From Enterococcus aquimarinus (lineage in GTDB: Bacteria; Bacillota; Bacilli; Lactobacillales; Enterococcaceae): 64,000 bases of DNA. The position numbers and the translations under genes are program-made. The stretch spans positions 34,063 to 98,062 of the forward strand of contig NZ_JXKD01000008.1 in the NCBI RefSeq assembly GCF_001885765.1, in the 5' to 3' direction. Of the stretch, positions 8,838-16,751 are shown in pieces; within the stretch, counting starts at the first letter, position 1; each line of letters begins with the position of its first letter. Below the pieces are notes generated by a model. The model had not been told where the DNA came from and did not search any database. It was given only the letters and a program-made list of their open reading frames with translations.

Positions 8838-10814
8838 TTATCCTTGTTCCTCCTGTTGTGTAGTGGTTTCGGGTGTAATCGTAACGTATTTTTCACTCGC
8901 TTTTAACGGTGTGAAGGCGCGACCGCCACCGGTAAAGAACTTACCGAAAAACTCTAAATATTGTAAACGAATGCCATGAACATAGGCACTTAAATAACTT
9001 AAAAAGATATTAATCGCATGTAACAAGATGAATAACACAATCCCGATTGTAAAGCGCGCCACGGGTGGTAAGAAACTAATAATTAAGTTGAAGGCCGCCG
9101 CAATACTACCACCGGCCACACCAAGGGCCATCAAGCGGGTGTAACTGACTAAATCACTCATATAGTTCGTTAAATCCATCAAACTATATAACCCGGTCCC
9201 AATTTTCCCGACGAGTGTTTCGCCTTCAAAACTTCCTCCAATGACAACCGCAATCAAGGACACGATAATGCCTGTCAGACCAATTGTCGTTAGCGGTGTT
9301 TCTGGTAAAATCGTAAACCCAAGAGCTAGACTTGCACCACTTAGTAAAAAGACCATCCACGAACCAGCTTGAAAGATCGCTTTGAGTTTTTGATTTTTGC
9401 GACTCCATAAGAGATAAAACTTTAAGATTAACGCAAAGAAGACTTGAATGAAACCAAAAACGACAGAAATAATCAAGATTTCGGTGATATCTGATTGATT
9501 CGATAATAGCTGAATCGGCATAGTTGCCCCAAAGAAACTACCATAGATCAAGCCCCACATCATCGTTGGAACGGCACATAGTTGAAAGAAAGTTAAACTA
9601 CGCTTCATACTGGCTTCGAAGTGGAAAAAGTGTTTCACTAGGAAAATTGCTAGGAACAAGAAGAGTCCATAACCAAAATCGGCAACCATCATTCCAAAGG
9701 CTAAGGCATAAAATGGTGCCATAAAAGGCGTCGGATCGAGTTCATCGTATTGCGGTAAACTATACATTTCAATCAATGTTTCAAAAGGTGCCACGAAACG
9801 ATGATTTTTTAATAAGATTGGGACATTTGGAATTTCTTCTTCTTTGACTTCTTCGAAAACGAGATAATAATTTCCTTTTGTAATTTGTTGTAAGCGTGCT
9901 TCTAAGTTACTAGCTTCATCGGAAGGGACCCAACCGGCCAAGCTTGTGACAGATTTCGAGCGTAATAATTTTTCTTGGCTCTTACTTTTCACAATGGCGC
10001 TACTATAATATTCCGCCACTAAGGTTAACGTAGCCGCTTCTGCGGACATTTGTTTTAATTGATTTTTGATGGATTGTTCTTCTTCTAGTACCTCAGCCAT
10101 TTTGGATTTCATTTCACTTAAGGCTTCTGAAGGTTTCGCGGTAAAAGGATAATGATATTCGGTGAATCCAACGGTCGATAAGAGACGTTGAATCGGTTTT
10201 TGATTGACTTTATGAAACAACACGAATAAATACGTTGTTGTTGTTGTTTGTTGGATGGTTTGGCAATACGTGCTTGGATATTTTTCAAGCTCATGCGTTA
10301 AATGGGTCATTTGTTCATTCGGCAAGGTTCCTAACAAGCCGACTGAATGCTTCAGCGTTTTTAACACGGACGGCGCTTCATCAAAATAACGCCAACGGTT
10401 TAATTCGTCTTCTGCTTGCGAAAGATCTTGTCTTTCTTGTTCTAAAATGCGTAAACGCTTTTCTTTTTGGCGCAACTCATCCACTACTGTCTGCCATGAG
10501 GAAGCCTCGGTGATTTCGGCTAACTGTGACAACGTGTAGGTCGTGGGTTTCTTACGTAATCCTTCGATAAATGAGGGTTTTGGGATATACGATTCTAAGA
10601 AAGCTTTACCCAAAAGGACGCGGGTGAGTTCATTCTCGAGTGCTTCTGTTTGAGCCGAGATATTTTCTGACGTAAAGGCATTTTCAGACACTAAGATGCC
10701 ATCATCTGCCGGTAATAATTCGGCCTTTTGAAAATTTTGGAGCGCTTGTAAGACGTGTTGTTGTTCTTTTTGAAACGTTAAGACATGGAATTTTTGCATT
10801 TGTACAATCGCCAA
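8838..10814 (-). CDS. ntpI: V-type ATPase subunit I/a (membrane stator)
   Basis: At 658 residues it has a long hydrophilic, coiled-coil-rich N-terminal half and a C-terminal half with about seven to eight membrane helices. The block DLVSYTRLMALGVAGGSIAAAF holds the conserved arginine (SYTR) that faces the K-ring ion site. The start is a TTG immediately after the ntpF stop, with GGTGGTG 8 nt upstream. An ATG five codons later is a possible alternative but lies about 20 nt from that site. Confidence 0.95.
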   Translation of the reverse strand: MAIVQMQKFHVLTFQKEQQHVLQALQNFQKAELLPADDGILVSENAFTSENISAQTEALENELTRVLLGKAFLESYIPKPSFIEGLRKKPTTYTLSQLAEITEASSWQTVVDELRQKEKRLRILEQERQDLSQAEDELNRWRYFDEAPSVLKTLKHSVGLLGTLPNEQMTHLTHELEKYPSTYCQTIQQTTTTTYLFVLFHKVNQKPIQRLLSTVGFTEYHYPFTAKPSEALSEMKSKMAEVLEEEQSIKNQLKQMSAEAATLTLVAEYYSSAIVKSKSQEKLLRSKSVTSLAGWVPSDEASNLEARLQQITKGNYYLVFEEVKEEEIPNVPILLKNHRFVAPFETLIEMYSLPQYDELDPTPFMAPFYALAFGMMVADFGYGLFLFLAIFLVKHFFHFEASMKRSLTFFQLCAVPTMMWGLIYGSFFGATMPIQLLSNQSDITEILIISVVFGFIQVFFALILKFYLLWSRKNQKLKAIFQAGSWMVFLLSGASLALGFTILPETPLTTIGLTGIIVSLIAVVIGGSFEGETLVGKIGTGLYSLMDLTNYMSDLVSYTRLMALGVAGGSIAAAFNLIISFLPPVARFTIGIVLFILLHAINIFLSYLSAYVHGIRLQYLEFFGKFFTGGGRAFTPLKASEKYVTITPETTTQQEEQG

Positions 10815-11126
10815 TTAATTCACCACCGCTTCAAGGATCAGATTAATGGCTTTGCGCCGTATTTCTGGAGAGACTTGTTGCAAGGTCGCAATTTCTCCTG
10901 CAGTTTTTTCGATTAAAGGTGCTTTGAGCTGCGCTAACTCTGCTGCTTGTTGCTCGAGCAGTTCTTGTTGCGCTTGTTTTTCTTGGACACGCAATGTGTC
11001 ATGGAACGCTTCAATCGCTTCTTGACTACGTTTTTCTTTTTCTTCGATTAAAGCAGTTGTTTCTTGCAAAAGCGTTTCGGCTTTTTTCTCTGCTTCGATC
11101 ACTTGTTGAATCGCATCGACACTCAT
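10815..11126 (-). CDS. ntpF: V-type ATPase subunit G/H-like stalk protein (NtpF)
   Basis: About 103 residues of almost continuous coiled coil (VDAIQQVIEAEKKAETLL onward, rich in E, Q and A). This is the small peripheral-stalk partner of NtpE and the first gene of the operon, as in E. hirae. The ATG at 11126 is preceded by AGGAGG at 9-10 nt. Longer reading (to 11165) passes this site and runs into the leader, so I reject it. Confidence 0.9.
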   Translation of the reverse strand: MSVDAIQQVIEAEKKAETLLQETTALIEEKEKRSQEAIEAFHDTLRVQEKQAQQELLEQQAAELAQLKAPLIEKTAGEIATLQQVSPEIRRKAINLILEAVVN

Positions 11127-11191
11127 GACGAATTTCCTCCTTTGGTTTGATTCAAATAAAAGCATAACAGGTAAACTTATTTGTTATATAA

Positions 11192-11220
11192 ATGTTAACG
11201 AAATTTTTAGAGTGAGTCAA
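11192..11220 (-). promoter_or_regulatory. promoter of the ntp (V-ATPase) operon
   Basis: On the minus strand, TTGACT (11215-11220) and TAACAT (11192-11197) are separated by exactly 17 bp. They lie about 65 bp before the ntpF start, giving a short leader. This is the only good sigma-A promoter upstream of the nine-gene operon. Confidence 0.75.
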
Positions 11221-11248
11221 GGAAACTCTCCCTTTTTTCTTAAAAAAT

Positions 11249-11294
11249 TCACACTTTTTCGCTTTTAAACATGATTTCGTCACACTTTTTCGCT
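11249..11294 (-). repeat. two 15-bp direct repeats upstream of the ntp promoter
   Basis: The sequence TCACACTTTTTCGCT occurs at 11249-11263 and again at 11280-11294. The copies are 31 bp apart, close to three helical turns, so both face the same side of the DNA. They lie upstream of the -35 element. The layout suggests binding sites for a regulator, perhaps one sensing Na+ or pH, but no regulator gene is adjacent. Confidence 0.6.
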
Positions 11295-11456
11295 GCTTTC
11301 GAAAAAAAAACACTATTAAATAGGAAGAAAAAATTCTTTTTAAGAAAGAATACACCTTGGCAAGCTGTATCAGATTTGTTTACTTTTTAAGCGAAGTGGT
11401 GTCAAAATGGATCAATCATCAGATAATTACAATCATTCTCCAACCCTTTCAACACG

Positions 11457-11507
11457 AAAAAAAGATACTGATTTCTAGTCTTATGCTAGAAATTCAGTAT
11501 CTTTTTG
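11457..11507 (-). terminator. terminator of the PTS operon
   Basis: A long hairpin (AAAAAGATACTGA-TTTCTAG / CTAGAAA-TTCAGTATCTTTTT) with A- and T-rich ends lies just after the IIC gene. It could act in both directions. Confidence 0.85.
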
Positions 11508-11510
11508 GCT

Positions 11511-12806
11511 TTATTTCATTTCGGCTAAACGATTTTTTTCCATTAGTTTAAAGAATGGGTAATAAATCACTGCACTGGTAAAGACTAAGAAGAGCGTAAA
11601 GATGACATTGCGCCAGTCCATACTGGATAAGTATGCTTGCGCGACGAATGGCGTAAAGGATGGATCGATGATGAACCCTAATCCGATAAAGCCAAGCTTT
11701 TGGGCAAAATACGTTAGTAATAAGTTGACAATTGGTGCGACTAAAAATGGAAAAGCTAAGATTGGATTAAAGACGATTGGCAAGCCAAAAATCACCGGCT
11801 CATTAATCGAGCATAGTCCTGGAATGAAGGATAATTTCCCGATTGTCCGAAACTCGCTGACTTTACTTCTCATCATCAAGACAACCAGTCCCATCGTAGC
11901 ACCTGCGCCACCCATAACGGAGATTCGGAACATTTGTAAATTCATCAAGTGCGTCATTTGTTCCCCGTTTGCCAATTGTTCTGCGTTATAACCGGTTTGC
12001 GCGATTCCTAACGTGAAAACAAGTGGGAAGATAATGGACGATCCATTAATCCCAAATAACCAAAGGATATTTCCAAGAGTCACGATTAGTAAGAATCCAC
12101 CTAAACTACCGGCTAAATCAGTCGCTGGCGTTAACACTTGCATAATTGCTTCTGGGAAAATTTGATCGGTTGTGATTAAGAAAATCACATTGATACCATA
12201 AAAGAAAATAATGTTGGCTAACAGCGGTAATAAGGTATTCATAAACATTGTCACCATCGGCGGAACAGTATCCGGCATGGTGAATTTAATGTTTTTTGTT
12301 TCAAAGAAACGTGAAATTTCAACAGCTAATAATCCGATAATAATTGCGACAAATAAGCCATTTGTCCCTAGATAGTTTAAGTTAATCGTTCCTTCAACGA
12401 CCGGTGTACAAACCATCGCAAAGGTTACTAAGGCCATCATTCCGTTCATAGATGGATTTAGTCCATAATCTTTTGCTAAGGAATAGGCAATTCCAAAGGC
12501 ACTAATTAAACCAACTAGCCCCATTGTTAAATTGTAAGGCGCTGTAATCAAATCATAGTTTGCCGTTGCAAAATCTTTCCAGTTCGCTAAGAAACGTAAG
12601 AATATTCCGGCTGTTTCAGGATTGTATTGCTCCATATTGATCGATGGATTAGCAAAAATTAAGAAAAACGAGCCAATCACGATAAAAGGTAACCCAAACA
12701 TCATCCCCGTTGAGATGGCTTTTAAGTGTCGTTGATTACCCAATTTTGCGGCTAACGGGCTTAAAAGACCATTTAATTTATCCATAAACGCTGCTGACTT
12801 TTTCAT
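11511..12806 (-). CDS. PTS EIIC permease, lactose/cellobiose family
   Basis: This 431-residue integral membrane protein has about ten hydrophobic segments. It has the celB-type EIIC opening MDKLNGLLSPLAAKLGNQRHLKAI. The block GLCSINEPVIFGLPIVFNP contains the NEP motif, the sugar-binding signature of the family. The substrate is likely a beta-glucoside or chitobiose-type disaccharide but cannot be fixed from sequence. No EIIA, EIIB or glycosidase is encoded with it, so the cytoplasmic partners must come from elsewhere in the genome. It is co-transcribed with the upstream MgsA-like gene, 12 bp away. Confidence 0.92.
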   Translation of the reverse strand: MKKSAAFMDKLNGLLSPLAAKLGNQRHLKAISTGMMFGLPFIVIGSFFLIFANPSINMEQYNPETAGIFLRFLANWKDFATANYDLITAPYNLTMGLVGLISAFGIAYSLAKDYGLNPSMNGMMALVTFAMVCTPVVEGTINLNYLGTNGLFVAIIIGLLAVEISRFFETKNIKFTMPDTVPPMVTMFMNTLLPLLANIIFFYGINVIFLITTDQIFPEAIMQVLTPATDLAGSLGGFLLIVTLGNILWLFGINGSSIIFPLVFTLGIAQTGYNAEQLANGEQMTHLMNLQMFRISVMGGAGATMGLVVLMMRSKVSEFRTIGKLSFIPGLCSINEPVIFGLPIVFNPILAFPFLVAPIVNLLLTYFAQKLGFIGLGFIIDPSFTPFVAQAYLSSMDWRNVIFTLFLVFTSAVIYYPFFKLMEKNRLAEMK

Positions 12807-12818
12807 TCTTTTTTCCTC

Positions 12819-13436
12819 CTAGACTTGCCAACTATTAAACTGAAACGCATCTTCTACGACATTGTTTGGATCATAATGATTTAAAATCTCGTCGTATTGC
12901 TCTTTGTAGTCATTATCAACTTTCGCTTGAGGAATGACTTTACTTGCTTCGTGTAAGAAATGATGGGAATCACGTCCCATTTGTGCGCCACGAGTCGTAT
13001 GTTTGTCGAGTGCATAGTCAGGAATTTCAGGTACATAGCCCATCGCAAAACTTTTAATCATAATATTTTTGAGTAAATCTGAAGAACGGTCTTTTTCAGA
13101 AGCACATAAGTAACGAATCGCATGAATAATAAACATTAAACGGTCCGATTCATTGTACTGGAATTCTTTACGCATTTGATTAAAGTTATTCACCATAATG
13201 GCCGCTTCTGGATTTCCCATGCCGATATCTTCGACCGAAATCGCTAGTAGGCGACGCCATAATTTTTCTTCATATTGCGGCGAGGTAATATACATTTCAT
13301 ACGCAAATTCACATGCGGCTCTTTCGTAACCTCTGCGAATTGATTTTTGTAGAGCAGAAATAACTTCGTCGCCAGCTAAGCCGTTACGCGTAGTCGTTCT
13401 TGCCCAAGGATCTTGAATGATTTTTTTCTTTTCCAT
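12819..13436 (-). CDS. protein like the C-terminal domain of MgsA/RarA, PTS-linked
   Basis: The 205 residues resemble the C-terminal region of the MgsA/RarA clamp-loader ATPases: VISALQKSIRRGYERAA, then LWRRLLAISVEDIGMGNPEA, then AIRYLCASEKDRSSDLL. The AAA+ motor domain is absent, with no Walker motif anywhere, so it cannot be RarA itself. AGGAGC stands 7 nt before the ATG. It begins a two-gene operon with the EIIC gene and is divergent from an RpiR-type regulator. Its role is unknown; a structural or regulatory part in sugar metabolism is only a guess from context. Confidence 0.75.
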   Translation of the reverse strand: MEKKKIIQDPWARTTTRNGLAGDEVISALQKSIRRGYERAACEFAYEMYITSPQYEEKLWRRLLAISVEDIGMGNPEAAIMVNNFNQMRKEFQYNESDRLMFIIHAIRYLCASEKDRSSDLLKNIMIKSFAMGYVPEIPDYALDKHTTRGAQMGRDSHHFLHEASKVIPQAKVDNDYKEQYDEILNHYDPNNVVEDAFQFNSWQV

Positions 13437-13473
13437 GGTATAATGCTCCTATCTAGATTTTTATTGGGGTGAA

Positions 13474-14181
13474 ATGATGAATATTGAAAATTTAATTGAA
13501 AAGTATCAATTAAATGATTCCGAAGCTCGTGCCTTACGCTTTATGGATCAACATAAAGAAGGCTTAAAAAAAATAGGGATTCGCGAAGTGGCCAAACAAG
13601 CTTTTGTTTCAACAGCGAGCATTGTCAATATGTCCAAAAAAATGGGATTTTCTGGTTATAGTGAACTCGTTTTTTCACTCCAGTCGCCAAGCGTCTCAGC
13701 AAATACCGACTTGACGGATTTAGTCACTGTCGAAGAACAACAGCTGTTTACCCAATTAATGACCCACTATCGTGACAAACGAATCATGGTATTGGCATCG
13801 GGCTTTTCGCAAAATATTGCGAACTACATGAACGAAACCTTTAATCTTTATGGCTTTCGGGCAACAGCCAATAGCCATTTAGAATTTTTGCGCGGGACGA
13901 ATGAGGAAGACATTTTACTCATTATTATTTCGAATTCTGGTGATACCCAGCGCTTAGTTGAACTCGCAGAAATTGCTCAAAAACATCAGATGGCGTTAAT
14001 TGCTTTTGTTGGAGATAAAAAATCGAAAGTTGGCGACTTAGCAACTTTGACGATTAGCACCAATACGTATTCACCAAAAACGCTACAATCCTTCACGCCA
14101 AACTTCTTTTTTGGGACGGTACTCAATCAATTCGAATTATTATTGAACGGAGCCTTAAAGAATCTTTATGACGCACCTTAA
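13474..14181 (+). CDS. MurR/RpiR-family transcriptional regulator
   Basis: The 235-residue protein has an N-terminal HTH (residues 1-75, with GIREVAKQAFVSTASIVNMSKKMGFSGY) and a C-terminal SIS sugar-phosphate-binding domain (about 105-225, with ISNSGDTQRLVELAEIA). Such regulators sense phosphorylated sugars. It is divergent from the MgsA-like/EIIC operon with only 37 bp between the start codons, so it most likely controls that operon. GGGGTGA precedes the ATG. A TATAAT at 13439-13444 on the plus strand may be its -10. Confidence 0.9.
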   Translation: MMNIENLIEKYQLNDSEARALRFMDQHKEGLKKIGIREVAKQAFVSTASIVNMSKKMGFSGYSELVFSLQSPSVSANTDLTDLVTVEEQQLFTQLMTHYRDKRIMVLASGFSQNIANYMNETFNLYGFRATANSHLEFLRGTNEEDILLIIISNSGDTQRLVELAEIAQKHQMALIAFVGDKKSKVGDLATLTISTNTYSPKTLQSFTPNFFFGTVLNQFELLLNGALKNLYDAP

Positions 14182-14338
14182 GTGTTTGGCCTTTTCTACG
14201 ATTTCATTATAACGAGGAATTGGATTTTTGTACGCTTTTTTAAGTTTTTATAAAATTTTTTACTAATTTTAAAACATGTTTCACTATCTTTAGCGAACTT
14301 ATTCTTCTTTATACTTTAAAATCGTTCGTTTATAACGC

Positions 14339-14380
14339 AAAAAAAAGAAGCTGTGACAATCGTCATCGCTTCTTTTTTTT
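14339..14380 (-). terminator. terminator of the His-rich P1B ATPase
   Basis: GAAGC-tGTGAC / GTCATc-GCTTC hairpin flanked by long A and T runs, ending at the ATPase stop codon. Confidence 0.85.
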
Positions 14381-14382
14381 CA

Positions 14383-16359
14383 TCATTCTTTAATGGGTAA
14401 GAGTAAACGTAAGCCATTCAAAATGACAACGAGTGTACTGCCTTCGTGGACAAAGACGCCAAGCCCAATTTCGATTTTGCCAAAGAAATTGAATACGACG
14501 AGTAACGCCACAATTAACATGGAGAAAATCATATTTTGCCAAACAATCCGGTCGAGTTTCTTGGAGACTTGATGGGCATATTTAAATCGCGTTAAGTCAT
14601 TCTTCATAATAACGGCGTCTGCTACGTCAATCGCCACATCCGTTCCATCACCCATGGCAAAACCAATATCCGCTTGGACTAGGGCTGGCGCATCATTAAT
14701 CCCATCGCCAAGCATCACCGTTTTGCCATACTGTTGTTGTAGTTCTGTGATAATGGTTGATTTTTGTTCGGGTAAAACATTGCCTTTTACCTGGGAGATG
14801 CCCAGTAAATCACCCACGGCTTGCCCAGTTAAGGTAGCATCTCCTGTAATCATGACTGTTTGAATCCCTTGCGTATCCAAATAATCGATGACACTTGATG
14901 CCGTTGGTTGTGGTAAATCCATCATAGCCAAATAGCCAACCACATGATCATTTTCACCAAAGAAGACGACATTCTTGCCTTGTTTTGTCAGACGTTCGGT
15001 TTGCACTAATAATTCGCTCGCGATATTGGCAAAGAAATCTTGTTTCCCGATTTTATATTCCTTGCCTTCATATATAGTCTTTAAGCCTTTCCCAATATCA
15101 TTTTGGACATCGAGTGCAATGGGGGACACTTGATCAAAATGACGTAACATTGCTTTCGCTAACGGATGGTTCGCACTATTTTCCATTGAAACAATGATTT
15201 TTGTCCAGTCAGACGCTTTTCTCTCATCGATAAAATAAACGTCTGTTACCGCGGGATTCCCTTGCGTCAATGTACCCGTTTTATCAAAAGCCACTGCTTG
15301 CACATCGGCTAAATTCGCTAAGTACGAGCCACCTTTAAATAACACGCCACGTTTGGCTAAATTCGAAATGCCCGATAAACTAGCAGGAATCGCACTTGCT
15401 GCTAGGGCACATGGGGAAGCTGAAATCATCAAGACCATTCCTCGATAGAAACTCGCATACCAGCCCCACTGAAAGATCACTATCCCGGATAAAATAAAGA
15501 GCGGCACGATGGCTAAGACCGTTTTTACGTAGAGTGGTTCAATTTGTTTAATTTTTGTTGCTGTCGGTGATAAGCGACTTTGCGATTGGTTCACTAATGT
15601 TAAAATTTTGGCAAAGATCGTGTCGGAAGCAACTTTTGTAACAGTCATCGTAAACGTTCCTTGACCATTAATGGTGCTTCCGTAAACTTCTGCTCCAACA
15701 GTTTTTTCTTGTGGCATGCTTTCACCATTAATGGACGATTCATTTAACGTACTACTTCCTTCAAGAATCACACCATCTGTTGGCACTTGATCACCTGGGA
15801 GGACTTTTAACTGGTCCCCAATTTTTAAGGTCTCAACTTCTACCATTACATATTCACCATTTGCTTGGCGTAACCGAGCTTTCGTTGGGTTCATTTTTAG
15901 GAGCGCGGTAATTTCTCGCTTACTGCGTCCTTCCGCATATTCTTCTAGAAAATGAGCTCCTGAAAAAATAAGAATAAGTAATGCACCTTCATCGTAATCG
16001 CCAAGAAAAACAGCCCCAATGGCAGCTAGCGTCATTAAAATATGCACGTTTGGCCAAAATTTCTTTAAACGGATACTCTCTGTAATGGTTTCACCAATTC
16101 CTTCAAAAATCACTTGATAACCGGCAACGACCATCGCACTCAACATGAATAGATTCGATAACGATTCTGGTAACGGACTAAGAAGAGCAATCAAATAAAG
16201 GACTAGTCCAACAACATACAGGATGACTGGCTGCTTTCCATGATTATGGTGATGACTACAGCTAGATGCCGCCTCTGTGTGTTGGTGGTGATGCTCATGA
16301 TCGTGGTCGTGGTCGTGATGGTCTTGGCATGAATGGTCTTTTTTTACTATCATTGACAT
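14383..16359 (-). CDS. P1B-4-type heavy-metal-exporting ATPase with His-rich N-terminus
   Basis: This 658-residue pump starts with a His/Asp-rich tail (about residues 8-43, over fifteen histidines and two cysteines), a probable metal-buffering segment. There is no CxxC heavy-metal domain. The membrane motif is SPC (ISASPCALAAS), not CPC, and the last helix has HEGST. Together these mark the P1B-4 subgroup, which exports Co2+, Fe2+ or Zn2+ (PfeT/CoaT-like). DKTGTLT is the phosphorylation site and GDGINDAPAL the hinge. GGAGGG is 6 nt before the ATG. Its promoter carries two SmtB-like operators, suggesting metal-induced export. The true metal is uncertain. Confidence 0.9.
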   Translation of the reverse strand: MSMIVKKDHSCQDHHDHDHDHEHHHQHTEAASSCSHHHNHGKQPVILYVVGLVLYLIALLSPLPESLSNLFMLSAMVVAGYQVIFEGIGETITESIRLKKFWPNVHILMTLAAIGAVFLGDYDEGALLILIFSGAHFLEEYAEGRSKREITALLKMNPTKARLRQANGEYVMVEVETLKIGDQLKVLPGDQVPTDGVILEGSSTLNESSINGESMPQEKTVGAEVYGSTINGQGTFTMTVTKVASDTIFAKILTLVNQSQSRLSPTATKIKQIEPLYVKTVLAIVPLFILSGIVIFQWGWYASFYRGMVLMISASPCALAASAIPASLSGISNLAKRGVLFKGGSYLANLADVQAVAFDKTGTLTQGNPAVTDVYFIDERKASDWTKIIVSMENSANHPLAKAMLRHFDQVSPIALDVQNDIGKGLKTIYEGKEYKIGKQDFFANIASELLVQTERLTKQGKNVVFFGENDHVVGYLAMMDLPQPTASSVIDYLDTQGIQTVMITGDATLTGQAVGDLLGISQVKGNVLPEQKSTIITELQQQYGKTVMLGDGINDAPALVQADIGFAMGDGTDVAIDVADAVIMKNDLTRFKYAHQVSKKLDRIVWQNMIFSMLIVALLVVFNFFGKIEIGLGVFVHEGSTLVVILNGLRLLLPIKE

Positions 16360-16380
16360 TTCGTTCCCTCCAGTTCATAC

Positions 16381-16430
16381 ATGAATAATCATTCATTTGT
16401 TATCCTTATTATATATGAATGAAAATTCAT
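16381..16430 (-). promoter_or_regulatory. two SmtB/ArsR-like operators in the P1B ATPase promoter
   Basis: Two palindromes of the form ATGAAT-N4-ATTCAT lie at 16381-16396 and 16415-16430. One fills the spacer between -35 and -10, the other lies at the expected start of transcription. The first contains TGAATAATCATTCA, close to the SmtB/CzrA-type operator TGAA-N6-TTCA. Binding by a metal-sensing ArsR/SmtB repressor would block RNA polymerase. No such repressor is encoded in the window. Confidence 0.65.
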
Positions 16431-16437
16431 TTGTCAA
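16408..16437 (-). promoter_or_regulatory. promoter of the His-rich P1B ATPase
   Basis: On the minus strand TTGACA (16432-16437) and TATAAT (16408-16413) are both consensus hexamers with an 18-bp spacer. The strong promoter is overlapped by the palindromic operators, typical of a repressed resistance gene. Confidence 0.85.
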
Positions 16438-16528
16438 TAGACTTTCTCCTCTTTCACCTATTTTTAACTATTGTTACAATTAATCGAAACGACTTTGCAA
16501 TTCGTCTAGTTCTCGTCATTTTTGTGTT

Positions 16529-16577
16529 AAAAAAAGGAATAGAATCATGACAGTTGTCATCGTTCTATTCCTTTTTT
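16529..16577 (-). terminator. terminator downstream of the second P1B ATPase
   Basis: A long stem (AAAAAAGGAATAGAA / TTCTATTCCTTTTTT with inner ATGACA/TGTCAT) ends transcription about 170 bp after the ATPase stop. Confidence 0.85.
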
Positions 16578-16588
16578 CTCGATTGTTC

Positions 16589-16751
16589 TCCAGTCGCTCA
16601 GAGCAACGCGCCTTTTGTCGCACCTTATTTTTAGGGTTCAAAAGGCTGCTCTTTCGGCTACTTCAATCCTTACGCTCAATTGAGAAAACCAATTGCTCGT
16701 AGGGATTTCCAGTCGCTCAGACCATAACGCCTTTTGTCGCACCTTATTTTT
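16589..16751. repeat. degenerate direct repeat, 44 bp, period 119 bp
   Basis: Copy A is at 16589-16632 and copy B at 16708-16751. By my alignment 40 of 44 positions agree. Shared blocks are TCCAGTCGCTCAGA and CCTTTTGTCGCACCTTATT followed by TTT. Copy B covers the stop codon of the downstream-reading P1B ATPase gene (TAA at 16744-16746 on the minus strand). The spacer contains a further long inverted repeat around TACGCTCAATT / AATTGCTCGTA. Confidence 0.7.

Noticed and set aside
11357..11551. Plus-strand reading frame between the ntp promoter and the PTS gene
   Set aside because: It runs through the PTS terminator and lacks a ribosome-binding site.
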